In this document: in pieces, positions 8,081 through 16,343 of the stretch | Layout: each line of letters opens with the position of its first letter | How positions within the stretch are numbered: the stretch's first letter is position 1 | From: an uncultured Pelagibacteraceae bacterium | GTDB taxonomy: Bacteria > Pseudomonadota > Alphaproteobacteria > Pelagibacterales > Pelagibacteraceae | Length of the DNA: 58,292 nt | Direction: 5' to 3' | NCBI GenBank assembly: GCA_902616725.1 | Contig: CACMTZ010000001.1 | Location: 165,001-223,292 of the forward strand | The notes under the pieces: generated by a model | What the model saw: only the letters and a program-made list of their open reading frames with translations | Database searches by the model: none | What the model was told of the DNA's origin: nothing | Translations under genes and position numbers: made by a program

Positions 8081-9951
8081 ATAATTTTGAATTTTACTTT
8101 TTTGTAAACTTCTTGAATTCTTTGATCAATTTGTTTTTGAGATCCTGCGGTAATAATAAACACACCAAGTCTATTAGTGTGATTTGTGGTATGAGATAAA
8201 AAATCTCCTTTATTTTTAAAAATTTTTATCTTTTTAACCCAGGATTTTTTCTTTATTTTATTTAATCCATAAATATTAATCAATTGACCTTTTTTTGAAA
8301 AAAAATATCTATGAGCTATATAGTTCTTTTTAAATTTTATTTTAAGATCTTTTTTCTTAATCTTATTTTGTAATGCAAGGTTAATAGAATTTTTTATTAA
8401 ATCAAATGAACTTGAAAGTGGTATCATTGTCTCAGAAAAATCTCCACCCGAAAGTCTTACTGCAACCTCAATAAAGTAAATCTTATTTTTATGAATTACA
8501 ATGTCACCTTTGATTGTTCCATTTCTAATTTTAAGACTTTTGGCAATTTTTTTTATATACTGATTAATTTCTTGATAATATTCAAAATGCTTACTTGGAT
8601 AATTTCCTCCATTTTCAATAATTTGAGGCTTTGTAAATTTTAATAGTTCATAATTTCTATCAACAAATCCAGGAGTAAAAATTTTTCCGTTTAAGATAAA
8701 AGTCTCAGTGCTTATTTGAGGCCCATTAAGATATTCTTCAATTTGTAAAAAATTTTTTTTGGTTTCTAAAAAGGCTCGCTTCACTAGATTAGAAAACTGT
8801 TTTTTTTTTTCGCACAAAAATACTCCCCTTGAACCTGATTTATCTAGAGGTTTTATTATTATAGGAAAATTGATATTAGATTTTTTAAAACTTCTCTTTT
8901 TGTGTAAAGTAAACTTCGGAATTGGGATTAATATTTTTTTTAAAAATACCTTCATTTTATATTTGTCAGTACATATTTTTGCTGCACTTAGAGGAATATT
9001 TTTTACTCCTAGAGAACTTTCAATTTTTGAGCTTACTTGAGGAAAATCGGGTCCTTGTAATATTACTCCATTAATGCCCGTTTTTTTTGCAAAGTAATTT
9101 ATCTCTCTAGTTTTCGTAGCTGATTTAAGAATAAATTGATCTGGCGTTTGTATATTTGGCGATTCTACATTTTTATCAAATACAATTGATCTGACGAGAA
9201 GATTTTTAGCAATTTTTATTGTGCCTGTTTGATCATGGCTGCCTCCTAAGATAATAAGTCTTTTCTTAAGTATTTCTTTTTTAATAGATTTATCTAAAAT
9301 TTCATTCTTTCTAATGAATTTTCTTAATAAAGATAACGAGTCAATTTTGAAAAAATTATTTTCTTTTTCCAGAAATTTTTTTATTTTAATAAAATCTTCA
9401 ATATTTTCTATATTTGTTCTTAACTTTTTGTAATTTTTTTCAAATTTATATTCATCTAATAACAAAAGATCTTTCTCGCCATGATTCTTGTAGTAAATCT
9501 TTTTATCTAAATTGAATATTTTTTTAATTCTAAAAATTTCGAGACCAAATCCTTTAGGTGTATTATGTTGATCAGAAAAATTAAAATACGAAATTTTTTT
9601 TTTTTTTAAAATATCAACCATTTTTTTTGCAAGATATCCATCATTAAAAATATTCTCTTGTGAGGCTTTGATTATAATATCATCTTCATGGTAATTTTTT
9701 TTAAGTTTTAAAAATTCTTTGAATACATTTTTAGAAGTAGCTCTGAAATATTGTAATTTAAATTTTTTTAAAATATTGACCAATTCATTATGATTATTTA
9801 AATTTGATGTTGCAACTACTACATCAAAGCCGGTATTAGCTAGTCTCTTTGCACAAATGACAATTAGCGGAATACCTGAAATACAAGACAATGATGCAAA
9901 AGGAAGTTTTTCAACTTTAGAATTTGCTTTAAGAATAATGGTGGGTTTCAT
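8077..9951 (-). CDS. fusion of SpsF/NeuA-like nucleotidyltransferase domain with an ATP-grasp ligase
   Basis: This 624-residue protein has an N-terminal domain (about 1-205) resembling SpsF/NeuA-type cytidylyltransferases: IILKANSKVEKLPFASL, then IPLIVICAKRL and VVATSN. From about 230 an ATP-grasp ligase follows: LIILGGSHDQTGTIKIAK (preATP-grasp fold), KPLDKSGSRGV (glycine-rich loop), a QIEEYL hinge segment, and FIEVAVRLSGGDF, which carries the metal-binding acidic residue. ATP-grasp enzymes join carboxylates to amines or thiols, so it may couple an amino acid to a sugar. The combination is unusual. It is third in a reverse operon, overlapping the preceding methyltransferase gene by 4 bases. 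Confidence 0.7.
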   Translation of the reverse strand: MKPTIILKANSKVEKLPFASLSCISGIPLIVICAKRLANTGFDVVVATSNLNNHNELVNILKKFKLQYFRATSKNVFKEFLKLKKNYHEDDIIIKASQENIFNDGYLAKKMVDILKKKKISYFNFSDQHNTPKGFGLEIFRIKKIFNLDKKIYYKNHGEKDLLLLDEYKFEKNYKKLRTNIENIEDFIKIKKFLEKENNFFKIDSLSLLRKFIRKNEILDKSIKKEILKKRLIILGGSHDQTGTIKIAKNLLVRSIVFDKNVESPNIQTPDQFILKSATKTREINYFAKKTGINGVILQGPDFPQVSSKIESSLGVKNIPLSAAKICTDKYKMKVFLKKILIPIPKFTLHKKRSFKKSNINFPIIIKPLDKSGSRGVFLCEKKKQFSNLVKRAFLETKKNFLQIEEYLNGPQISTETFILNGKIFTPGFVDRNYELLKFTKPQIIENGGNYPSKHFEYYQEINQYIKKIAKSLKIRNGTIKGDIVIHKNKIYFIEVAVRLSGGDFSETMIPLSSSFDLIKNSINLALQNKIKKKDLKIKFKKNYIAHRYFFSKKGQLINIYGLNKIKKKSWVKKIKIFKNKGDFLSHTTNHTNRLGVFIITAGSQKQIDQRIQEVYKKVKFKII

Positions 9952-10622
9952 TTTAGAATTTTTGAAACTGATAAAATGGATGTGGATTTTCCTCTTAAAA
10001 AGTTAGGAATTAATTTAGAGTTTTTAAAATCATGATTTCTGAATGGCAAAATAGATGCTAAAAAAAATTTAAATTTTGTTTCCCAGAATAAATTACCTTT
10101 ATTTATCACTAGCGGTGCAATCTTATTATATTTTATGCCATGATTTATAAAAAATTTTTCCAGGGAAACTTCAGTATATGGAGATACATGAGTTGGATCA
10201 TCATAAAAAGATTTATAACAATATTTAAAATTTGGAGTTGTCACAATTAAACTTGCATTATTTTTTGCAACTCTTTTTATTTCGTTAATTAAAATATTTT
10301 TTTCTTTAATATGCTCTATTACAGCAATCATTGAAATGAAATCAAAAGAATTATCTTCAAAGGGTAATTTATCTTTTTCAAAATTAATTTTTCCGTTTGC
10401 TGCATCCAAACCCGTAGCTATTAAACCATTTTTTTTACAAACCTCAATGAAAGTTCCCTTTCCACTTCCAAGATCAAGTAGCTTATGATTATTTCTCATT
10501 TGACCTAAATTATGAAATTTAAGAAATCTATTAATCGTCACAAATAATCTTTGATCATCTTCTAGTTTTGATTCGAAATATGACTCAATATTTTCAACAT
10601 AATTTTTATGAAATTCACTCAT
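9948..10622 (-). CDS. class I SAM-dependent methyltransferase
   Basis: A 224-residue methyltransferase with SAM motif I LLDLGSGKGTF (about 47-57), the acidic strand ATGLDAANG, post-motif SFDFISMIAVIEHI (about 95-108) and VTTPNFKYC. It belongs to the general Methyltransf_11/23 group and its acceptor is not predictable. It is the middle gene of a reverse operon: the PseG-like gene lies 11 bases upstream and the SpsF-like/ATP-grasp fusion overlaps its stop. The three probably act on one product. Confidence 0.8.
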   Translation of the reverse strand: MSEFHKNYVENIESYFESKLEDDQRLFVTINRFLKFHNLGQMRNNHKLLDLGSGKGTFIEVCKKNGLIATGLDAANGKINFEKDKLPFEDNSFDFISMIAVIEHIKEKNILINEIKRVAKNNASLIVTTPNFKYCYKSFYDDPTHVSPYTEVSLEKFFINHGIKYNKIAPLVINKGNLFWETKFKFFLASILPFRNHDFKNSKLIPNFLRGKSTSILSVSKILK

Positions 10623-10633
10623 TATATTTAAGT

Positions 10634-11596
10634 TTAAATTATTTTTTTTATATAGACATCTCTTTTTTTGAAATCGATTAGTTTAGCTAATTTTTTAGCT
10701 TTAAAATTTTCTTTTTTAATATTTTGTAATTTCTTTACTAAATTTTTTATTACAAATTTCAAATTATTACTTATATAAAATTTTTTACCTATTTCATCTT
10801 CAAGAGATCGATCCTCTTTATTTTTTGGAGAAAAAACTGAACATGGTATTGAGTAATTGACAATTTCAAAAAAAGAAACGCCGAACAAAACAAATGCTAC
10901 TCTTGATTTTGAGTAAATTTTTCTTAAGTTTGAGGGCTTATTATACAAATACCAATTATGTTTCGTATTTCCTATTATAGGCTTTTTTGCAAATGGGCCA
11001 ATCACCCATCTTATATTTATAGGATTATCAAAAAATCTTTCAAGCAAAGGAGGAATTTTTTTATAAAGATTATATTTATCCGTCCCTCCTGTTATGATTA
11101 ATAGTGAATTATCTCTCTTCTGACTTACAATTTTTCTTTCATCAATTAATATTCTGTTCCACCCAAAAGAAAATTTAGAATTATTTTTATATTTTGAATT
11201 TAAAAAAATATTAGGAACCCAAATATGATTTAATAGTTTATTATAAGCAAATAAATTATCAATTGCGATCAGTTTTATTTTTTTATCTATAAAAACTTTA
11301 ATAAAATTTTTAAATTTTGTCTTTTCAAATTTAGGACTTAAGTTAAAAAAACAATGTGTTGGTTTCTGAATGTCAATTATTTTAGAAATGTTTTTATTAA
11401 GATTGTTAAAAGTTACTTTCTTAATTTTTTTTGCAAAAAATTTTTTTTGGTTTGAAATTACTATTATTGATATTTTTATATTTTTAAAATTTTTTTTTAT
11501 AATATTTTTTAATGCTATTGACCTGCTATAATGACCCAAACCTACATTTTTATCACTGTCGCATATAATAATGATGGATTTTTTTTCATTCATCAT
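10634..11596 (-). CDS. PseG-like nucleotide-sugar hydrolase / GT-B fold protein
   Basis: This 320-residue protein resembles PseG, which releases UDP from a 2,4-diacetamido sugar in pseudaminic acid synthesis. The N-terminal VGLGHYSRSIAL (about 18-29) aligns with the PseG GTGHxxRxxAL motif, including its catalytic His; ITGGTDKYNLYK and WVIGPF match SFGGSDPxNLT and the VVG strand; FGVSFFEIVNYSIP matches the GGSTxWExxxxGxP donor region. PseG's usual DHY motif is not evident, so it may be a diverged glycosyltransferase. Two adjacent ATG codons could start it. It is the first reverse-strand gene from the palindrome-bearing divergent promoter region. Confidence 0.6.
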   Translation of the reverse strand: MMNEKKSIIIICDSDKNVGLGHYSRSIALKNIIKKNFKNIKISIIVISNQKKFFAKKIKKVTFNNLNKNISKIIDIQKPTHCFFNLSPKFEKTKFKNFIKVFIDKKIKLIAIDNLFAYNKLLNHIWVPNIFLNSKYKNNSKFSFGWNRILIDERKIVSQKRDNSLLIITGGTDKYNLYKKIPPLLERFFDNPINIRWVIGPFAKKPIIGNTKHNWYLYNKPSNLRKIYSKSRVAFVLFGVSFFEIVNYSIPCSVFSPKNKEDRSLEDEIGKKFYISNNLKFVIKNLVKKLQNIKKENFKAKKLAKLIDFKKRDVYIKKII

Positions 11597-11610
11597 ATAG
11601 TTTTATATCA

Positions 11611-11625
11611 GTTCAAAAATTGAAC
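11611..11625 (+). promoter_or_regulatory. palindromic operator candidate, copy 2 (GTTCAA-AAA-TTGAAC)
   Basis: A perfect 6-3-6 palindrome centred in the 61-base gap between divergent genes, 14 bases from the reverse start and 32 from the forward start. Its right arm TTGAAC could double as a -35 for the forward gene, with TATGAG at 11644-11649 as a weak -10 after 18 bases. Same arms as copies at 297 and 12825. A protein bound here could control both directions at once. Confidence 0.6.
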
Positions 11626-11657
11626 ACAATACATAATTATTTTTATGAGATAGATAT

Positions 11658-12785
11658 ATGAAATTAAAGTTTTTAAAATTGAGATTTCTTAAACCAAAAT
11701 ATAAAAAAATTTTAGTTTTAGATAATGCAACATTTTACAGAAATAAGTTTTCTAGAAAAAAAGATGTTTGTAATACTCTTCATACCAGATATGAAGAATT
11801 TTATTTTTTTATATTAATTAAATCAATTTTTTTATTTTTAATTGATCGAAAAAATTTAACTATTTTACAAATATATATTATTGAGGCAATCAAATGGCTA
11901 AATCCAAAATTTGTAATTTCATTCACGGATTATGATTACTTTTTTTTTACTTTGAAAAATTATTTCCCTAAAAAAAAAATTATAATTTTCCAAGGTAGTT
12001 ATAGATCACATATAACGCTCAATGATCAAATTAAAAAATTAAAAAGATTAAACACTTTAAATAAAGGGAAATTAAAAATTGATTACTTTTTTATTTATGG
12101 AAAGACACTTAAACAATATTATCAAAAGTTATTAAAAACTAATTTTAAATTTTGTGGTTCTGTACGAAATAATTTCATAAGAAAAAAATCCGATAAAAAT
12201 AAAGAAAGTTTAGTAATTATTTCTCATTTTACTACACATCTAGATATTTACAGAATTAGGTATCATAAAGTTATAAAAACTTTAAAATTAATTGAAAAAT
12301 ATTGTCAATTGAATAACCTCAAATTAGTCATATTTGGAAGAGCCAAAATGAAATTACAAAGAGAAGAAATTGAATTTTATGATAGTGTATTTAATAAAAA
12401 TTATGAGTATTATCCAAGTTTAACTCAAAAATTTCCAGACAGAGAAAGCAATCATTACTCAAATGCGGAAAAATATACTTTTTTTTTAAACTTTACCTCA
12501 ACTTTAGGTTATGAACTTGCTGCTAAAGGTAAAAGAGTTGCATTTATTTATGGATCTTTAATTCAAAAACAAGACAAACAATTAAAATTTGGATATCCTC
12601 AAAAAATTAAAAGGTCAGGATATTTTTGGACAAACACACTAAAAGAAAAAGAGATTTTCAGAATCATAGATTTTATAAGAAAGGTGGATGAAAAAAAATG
12701 GAAAAAATTGATAAAAAAAAATATTAGACCAATTTTAAATTTTGATCCTGGGAATAAGAGAATTAAGAAAATATTCAAAATCTAA
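11658..12785 (+). CDS. putative GT-B-type surface carbohydrate biosynthesis protein
   Basis: I cannot assign this 375-residue protein to a named enzyme. It has no signal peptide or clear membrane helix. The N-terminus reads KKILVLDNATFY, and the second half has a GT-B-like layout: VIISHFTTHLD, LVIFGRAKM, and NFTSTLGYELAAKGKRVAF near residue 275-295, similar to nucleotide-binding ends of glycosyltransferases and CDP-glycerol-type transferases. The proteins at 23209 and 40379 show a comparable SS/TS...A...K/N motif. It is the first gene downstream of palindrome copy 2 and directly precedes the MarR-type regulator. A role as glycosyltransferase is inferred. Confidence 0.55.
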   Translation: MKLKFLKLRFLKPKYKKILVLDNATFYRNKFSRKKDVCNTLHTRYEEFYFFILIKSIFLFLIDRKNLTILQIYIIEAIKWLNPKFVISFTDYDYFFFTLKNYFPKKKIIIFQGSYRSHITLNDQIKKLKRLNTLNKGKLKIDYFFIYGKTLKQYYQKLLKTNFKFCGSVRNNFIRKKSDKNKESLVIISHFTTHLDIYRIRYHKVIKTLKLIEKYCQLNNLKLVIFGRAKMKLQREEIEFYDSVFNKNYEYYPSLTQKFPDRESNHYSNAEKYTFFLNFTSTLGYELAAKGKRVAFIYGSLIQKQDKQLKFGYPQKIKRSGYFWTNTLKEKEIFRIIDFIRKVDEKKWKKLIKKNIRPILNFDPGNKRIKKIFKI

Positions 12786-12824
12786 AGAAGAATATATATT
12801 TACAATACCTTTTAAATACATTAC

Positions 12825-12839
12825 GTTCAAATTTTGAAC
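12825..12839 (+). promoter_or_regulatory. palindromic operator candidate, copy 3 (GTTCAA-ATT-TTGAAC)
   Basis: A perfect 6-3-6 palindrome ending 9 bases before the probable ATG of the MarR-type regulator gene. Its position at the start of the regulator's own gene fits autoregulation, as is usual for MarR proteins. The right arm would occupy the ribosome-binding region of the transcript if transcription starts upstream. Confidence 0.62.
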
Positions 12840-12848
12840 ATACAAATT

Positions 12849-13169
12849 ATGAATAAAAATTTTGATGATCAATTTGAGGTTTTAAGAAAAATCGAAACTA
12901 AAAATTTTAAGAATCAAAGAGCGTTAGCAACCCAACTAGGTTTTAGTTTAGGTAAAATAAACTATTGTTTAAAAGAGTTAAGAAAAAAAGGCCTTATAAA
13001 AATAAATAATTTCAATAAAAATCCTAATAAAGCTGGCTACGCTTACCTATTAACTCCAAAAGGCTTCGTAAAAAAAACTAAACTCACTCTTAACTTTATG
13101 AAAAGAAAAATGAGAGAATATGATGAACTTGAAAAGGAATACCAAAAACTAAAAAAAGATAAAAAATAG
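12849..13169 (+). CDS. MarR-family EPS-associated transcriptional regulator
   Basis: A small winged-helix protein of 106 residues when started at the ATG 12849. A longer frame exists from a TTG at 12834, but that codon lies inside the palindrome and adds only five residues. The segment NQRALATQLGFSLGKINYC is the helix-turn-helix, followed by LRKKGLIKI, the wing (NKAGYAYLLTPKG), and a C-terminal helix/coiled coil (KRKMREYDELEKEY). This matches the EPS-associated MarR family found beside exopolysaccharide genes. It lies 2 bases upstream of the nucleotide-sugar dehydrogenase gene. It probably binds GTTCAA-N3-TTGAAC; the binding is inferred from the repeat pattern. Confidence 0.85.
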   Translation: MNKNFDDQFEVLRKIETKNFKNQRALATQLGFSLGKINYCLKELRKKGLIKINNFNKNPNKAGYAYLLTPKGFVKKTKLTLNFMKRKMREYDELEKEYQKLKKDKK

Positions 13170-13171
13170 TT

Positions 13172-14497
13172 ATGATAAATAACAAGAATTTGAAAAATTT
13201 AATACAAAAAATAAGATCGAATAAAGCTGTTATATCTGTTATTGGATTAGGTTACGTGGGCCTTCCACTTTGCCTTGCTTTAACTAGAGCAAAATTTAAA
13301 GTTTTTGGTATCGATAATAATCTAGAAAGAATAAAAACATTAAAAAATGGGAGTAGTTACATTTCTACGATAAATTCTTCTTTAATCAATGAGGCGAGAA
13401 ATAAAAAATTTAGGCCAACTAATAATTTTAAGGAAATTTTAAATTCCGATATAATCATAATTTGTGTGCCAACCCCAATAGACAAAAACAAAAAACCCAA
13501 TATGCAGTATGTTAGAAATGTAGTCAGTCAAATTAAAAAATACGTAAAAAAAAACCAAATAATTATTCTAGAGTGTACTTCTTATCCAGGGACGACTGAG
13601 GAATTTTTTTTACCAATTTTTAAAAAAAAAAAACTTAATATTGGTAGAGATATTTTTTTAGGTTATTCACCGGAACGTGAAGATCCAGGAAATTTAAAAT
13701 ATACAATTCTAAAAAAAAATTTATCTAAAGTTGTATCGGGTTATTCAAAATCTTGTGAAAAAATAGTTAAAGAGTTATATCAAAAAGTTTCTAATAAAGT
13801 TTATATTTGTAGTGATATTAAAACTGCTGAATTTACAAAACTTTTAGAAAATATTTATAGATCAGTAAACATTGGTTTGATTAATGAGCTTCATAATGTC
13901 TGTAAAAAAATGAAAATTGATACTTTTGAAGCTTTAGAGGCCGCGAAAACAAAACCATTTGGTTTTAATGCTTTTTATCCAGGTCCTGGTGTTGGGGGCC
14001 ACTGTATCCCGGTGGATCCTTACTATTTAACATATAAAGCAGAAAAACATGGAATAATTACAAAATTTATTAAATTAGCTAGTCAGATAAATGATAAAAG
14101 GCCTGTCGAAATTTCTAACACAATTACAAAATATATAAAAAAAGAAAATATCAAAAAAGATATCCTTATTTTGGGTATTACATACAAGAAAAACTCTGAT
14201 GATGTAAGAGAGTCTCCCATAACAAAAATACATCAAACATTAAGTAAACAAATAAAAAATAAAATTTATGTTTGCGATCCACTTGTTAATAAATATGGTT
14301 TAAAAACATTAAAAAATATAAAATTTATAAGTTTAAAAAAATTGTATAACTTAAAATTTTTAAATTCATTTGAAATTTGTTTTATTGGATCTAATCATGA
14401 TATTTTTGATTATCAAGCAATTGCTAAAAATTTCAAAATAATTTTTGATAGTCGAAACAGTTTTAAGAGAAAAAGTAAAAAAATAAAAATTATTTAA
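13172..14497 (+). CDS. UDP-N-acetylhexosamine 6-dehydrogenase (WbpA/WecC family)
   Basis: A 441-residue nucleotide-sugar dehydrogenase that oxidises C6 of a UDP-sugar to a carboxylate using two NAD. N-terminal Rossmann motif GLGYVGLPL (about 25-33), ECTSYPGTTEE, GYSPEREDPGN (typical of the UDP-GlcNAc type WbpA rather than UDP-glucose Ugd), and the catalytic Cys278 in GGHCIPVDPYYL. The C-terminal domain carries GITYKKNSDDVRESP. The product would be an acidic N-acetylhexosaminuronate donor. It follows the regulator gene by 2 bases, so it is likely the first major target of that promoter. Confidence 0.88.
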   Translation: MINNKNLKNLIQKIRSNKAVISVIGLGYVGLPLCLALTRAKFKVFGIDNNLERIKTLKNGSSYISTINSSLINEARNKKFRPTNNFKEILNSDIIIICVPTPIDKNKKPNMQYVRNVVSQIKKYVKKNQIIILECTSYPGTTEEFFLPIFKKKKLNIGRDIFLGYSPEREDPGNLKYTILKKNLSKVVSGYSKSCEKIVKELYQKVSNKVYICSDIKTAEFTKLLENIYRSVNIGLINELHNVCKKMKIDTFEALEAAKTKPFGFNAFYPGPGVGGHCIPVDPYYLTYKAEKHGIITKFIKLASQINDKRPVEISNTITKYIKKENIKKDILILGITYKKNSDDVRESPITKIHQTLSKQIKNKIYVCDPLVNKYGLKTLKNIKFISLKKLYNLKFLNSFEICFIGSNHDIFDYQAIAKNFKIIFDSRNSFKRKSKKIKII

Positions 14498-14526
14498 TGT
14501 TAAATTATACAAAAAATTGATTTTAA

Positions 14527-15387
14527 ATGACTTATAAAACAAAATTTATTGCAGAAATAGGCAGTAATCACAACAGAAGTCTAAAAAGATGTTATAAACT
14601 TATTGATGAGGCAAAATCTTTAGGTTTTTTTGCAGTCAAATTTCAACTATTCAAAATTGAAAAATTATTTTCAAAAGGAGCAAAAAAACTTTTTAAAAAT
14701 GCCGAAAAGATAAAAAAGAGAGAACTACCCAGAAAATTTATCCCAAAACTTTTTAAATATTGTAAAAAAAAAAAAATCAAATTTAGTTGCACTCCATTTG
14801 ATATTGACTCAGTTAGATTCCTACAAAGATATGTTGATTTTTATAAAATTGCCTCATACGAGATCAATTGGAGAGATTTACTTGAAGCATGCGCAAAGAC
14901 AAATAAACCAATTGTTTTATCTACTGGTATGACAAAGTTAAAAGAAGTTAATAAAGCATATGCAACTATCAAAAAATTCAATAATAAAATTAGTTTATTA
15001 CATTGTGTTTCTGCTTATCCAGCTAGTCCAAAAAGCTGCAACTTAAAGTCAATTCCTTTTCTCAAAAAAAAATTTAAATGTCCAGTGGGTTGGTCTGATC
15101 ATACGGCTAACCCATTAATAATACTTAATGCAATCAAATATCAAAAAGCAGAGATTATAGAGCTTCATTTTGATCTTGAGGGGTCTGGGTGGGAAGAAAA
15201 AGAAGGAAACCACCATTGCTGGTTATCTTCTGATGTAAAAAAAATGATGAATTATATAAATAATGAAAAAATAATTGAGGGAAGTTTCAAAAAAGATTAC
15301 TCAAAAGAGGAAAAAAATGAGAGAAAATTTAGAGCAGATCCCTCAGATGGTTTAAGACCGATTAAAACTTATAGAGCAAGACTTTAG
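14527..15387 (+). CDS. NeuB-family synthase-like protein lacking SAF domain
   Basis: This 286-residue TIM-barrel protein keeps more NeuB signatures than the copy at 343: AEIGSNHN at the N-terminus, AVKFQLF (about 38-44), FSCTPFD, YKIASYEI, VLSTGMTKLKEV, LLHCVSAYP and GWSDHT. The usual EKHF is ELHF, and the C-terminal region departs from the family (NHHCWLSSDV, then RADPSDGLRPIK). No SAF domain follows. It should bind a phosphoenolpyruvate-like substrate and may make a nonulosonic or related acid; the change at EKHF leaves activity open. A 29-base gap separates it from the dehydrogenase gene. Confidence 0.75.
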   Translation: MTYKTKFIAEIGSNHNRSLKRCYKLIDEAKSLGFFAVKFQLFKIEKLFSKGAKKLFKNAEKIKKRELPRKFIPKLFKYCKKKKIKFSCTPFDIDSVRFLQRYVDFYKIASYEINWRDLLEACAKTNKPIVLSTGMTKLKEVNKAYATIKKFNNKISLLHCVSAYPASPKSCNLKSIPFLKKKFKCPVGWSDHTANPLIILNAIKYQKAEIIELHFDLEGSGWEEKEGNHHCWLSSDVKKMMNYINNEKIIEGSFKKDYSKEEKNERKFRADPSDGLRPIKTYRARL

Positions 15388-15389
15388 TT

Positions 15390-16343
15390 ATGAATAAGAA
15401 AATAAAAAATAAAACTCAAAAAAAAAAAAAAATTTTAATTATTGGAAGCTCTGGGTTAATCGGTAAGGCACTTATTGAAAATTTAAATATAAAGGGTCTT
15501 AAACCGATTTGTTACGACTTTATAAAAACAAAAAAAAAAATGAATATTGATTTTATCAAAGGGTCTATCGAAAACTTAGATAATTTATATCAAAAAACTA
15601 TAGGTAAAAAAATTGATGTTGTCGTTCATTTAGCAGCTTTCTTAGGTGTGAGAAACACTGAGCGTGATAAGCTTAAATGTTTAAATACAAACATTTTAGG
15701 TACGATTAATGTTTTAAATTTTTGTAAAAAAAAAAAGGTTGGTAAAATTATTTTTTCATCCTCATCAGAAGTTTATGGTGAAGGTGGAAAGACATATTTA
15801 AAAGAAGATTTTTTTTTAAAACCAAAGTCTGTTTATGGCATAACTAAAGTCGTGAATGAACAATATATAAAAGCACACTGTAAAAAATTTAATTTAAATT
15901 ACAATATTTGCAGATTTTTTAATGTTTATGGAGAATTTCAAAGAAATGAATTTGTGATTCCAACCTTCGTTAATAGAGTGAAAAAAAATCAATATATAAA
16001 TATTTATGGTAATGGAAATCAAGTAAGATCATTTTGTTATGTGAGTGATGCGGCAGACGCTTTGACTGAATTGATATTAACAAAAAAAAAAAATAAAATT
16101 TATAATATTGGAAATAACCAAGAACCAATCAAGATAATTGATTTAGCAAGATTGATTTGCAAATTAGCAAATAAGAAAAATAAAATAAAAAAAATAGATT
16201 TTAAGAAAAGTGATAGAACTGAAGGAAGAGAAATATATGAGAGAAAACCAGATATATCAAAAGCTATAAAAGAATTAAATTACAAGCCAAAAATAAAACT
16301 AATAGACGGAATAAAAAAAATTTTAAATGAAAAAAGCATATAG
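15390..16343 (+). CDS. NAD-dependent sugar epimerase/dehydratase
   Basis: A 317-residue extended SDR: after a Lys-rich N-terminus comes GSSGLIG (about 19-25), VVHLAAFLGV, the Ser strand IIFSSSSEVYG and the active-site Tyr/Lys in SVYGITK, then RFFNVYG and RSFCYVSD, the marks of GalE/RmlB/UDP-glucuronate epimerase relatives. All catalytic residues are visible. The exact nucleotide sugar cannot be fixed; because it follows a WbpA-like dehydrogenase, C4 epimerisation of the uronate is reasonable. It overlaps the next gene by 17 bases. Confidence 0.82.
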   Translation: MNKKIKNKTQKKKKILIIGSSGLIGKALIENLNIKGLKPICYDFIKTKKKMNIDFIKGSIENLDNLYQKTIGKKIDVVVHLAAFLGVRNTERDKLKCLNTNILGTINVLNFCKKKKVGKIIFSSSSEVYGEGGKTYLKEDFFLKPKSVYGITKVVNEQYIKAHCKKFNLNYNICRFFNVYGEFQRNEFVIPTFVNRVKKNQYINIYGNGNQVRSFCYVSDAADALTELILTKKKNKIYNIGNNQEPIKIIDLARLICKLANKKNKIKKIDFKKSDRTEGREIYERKPDISKAIKELNYKPKIKLIDGIKKILNEKSI

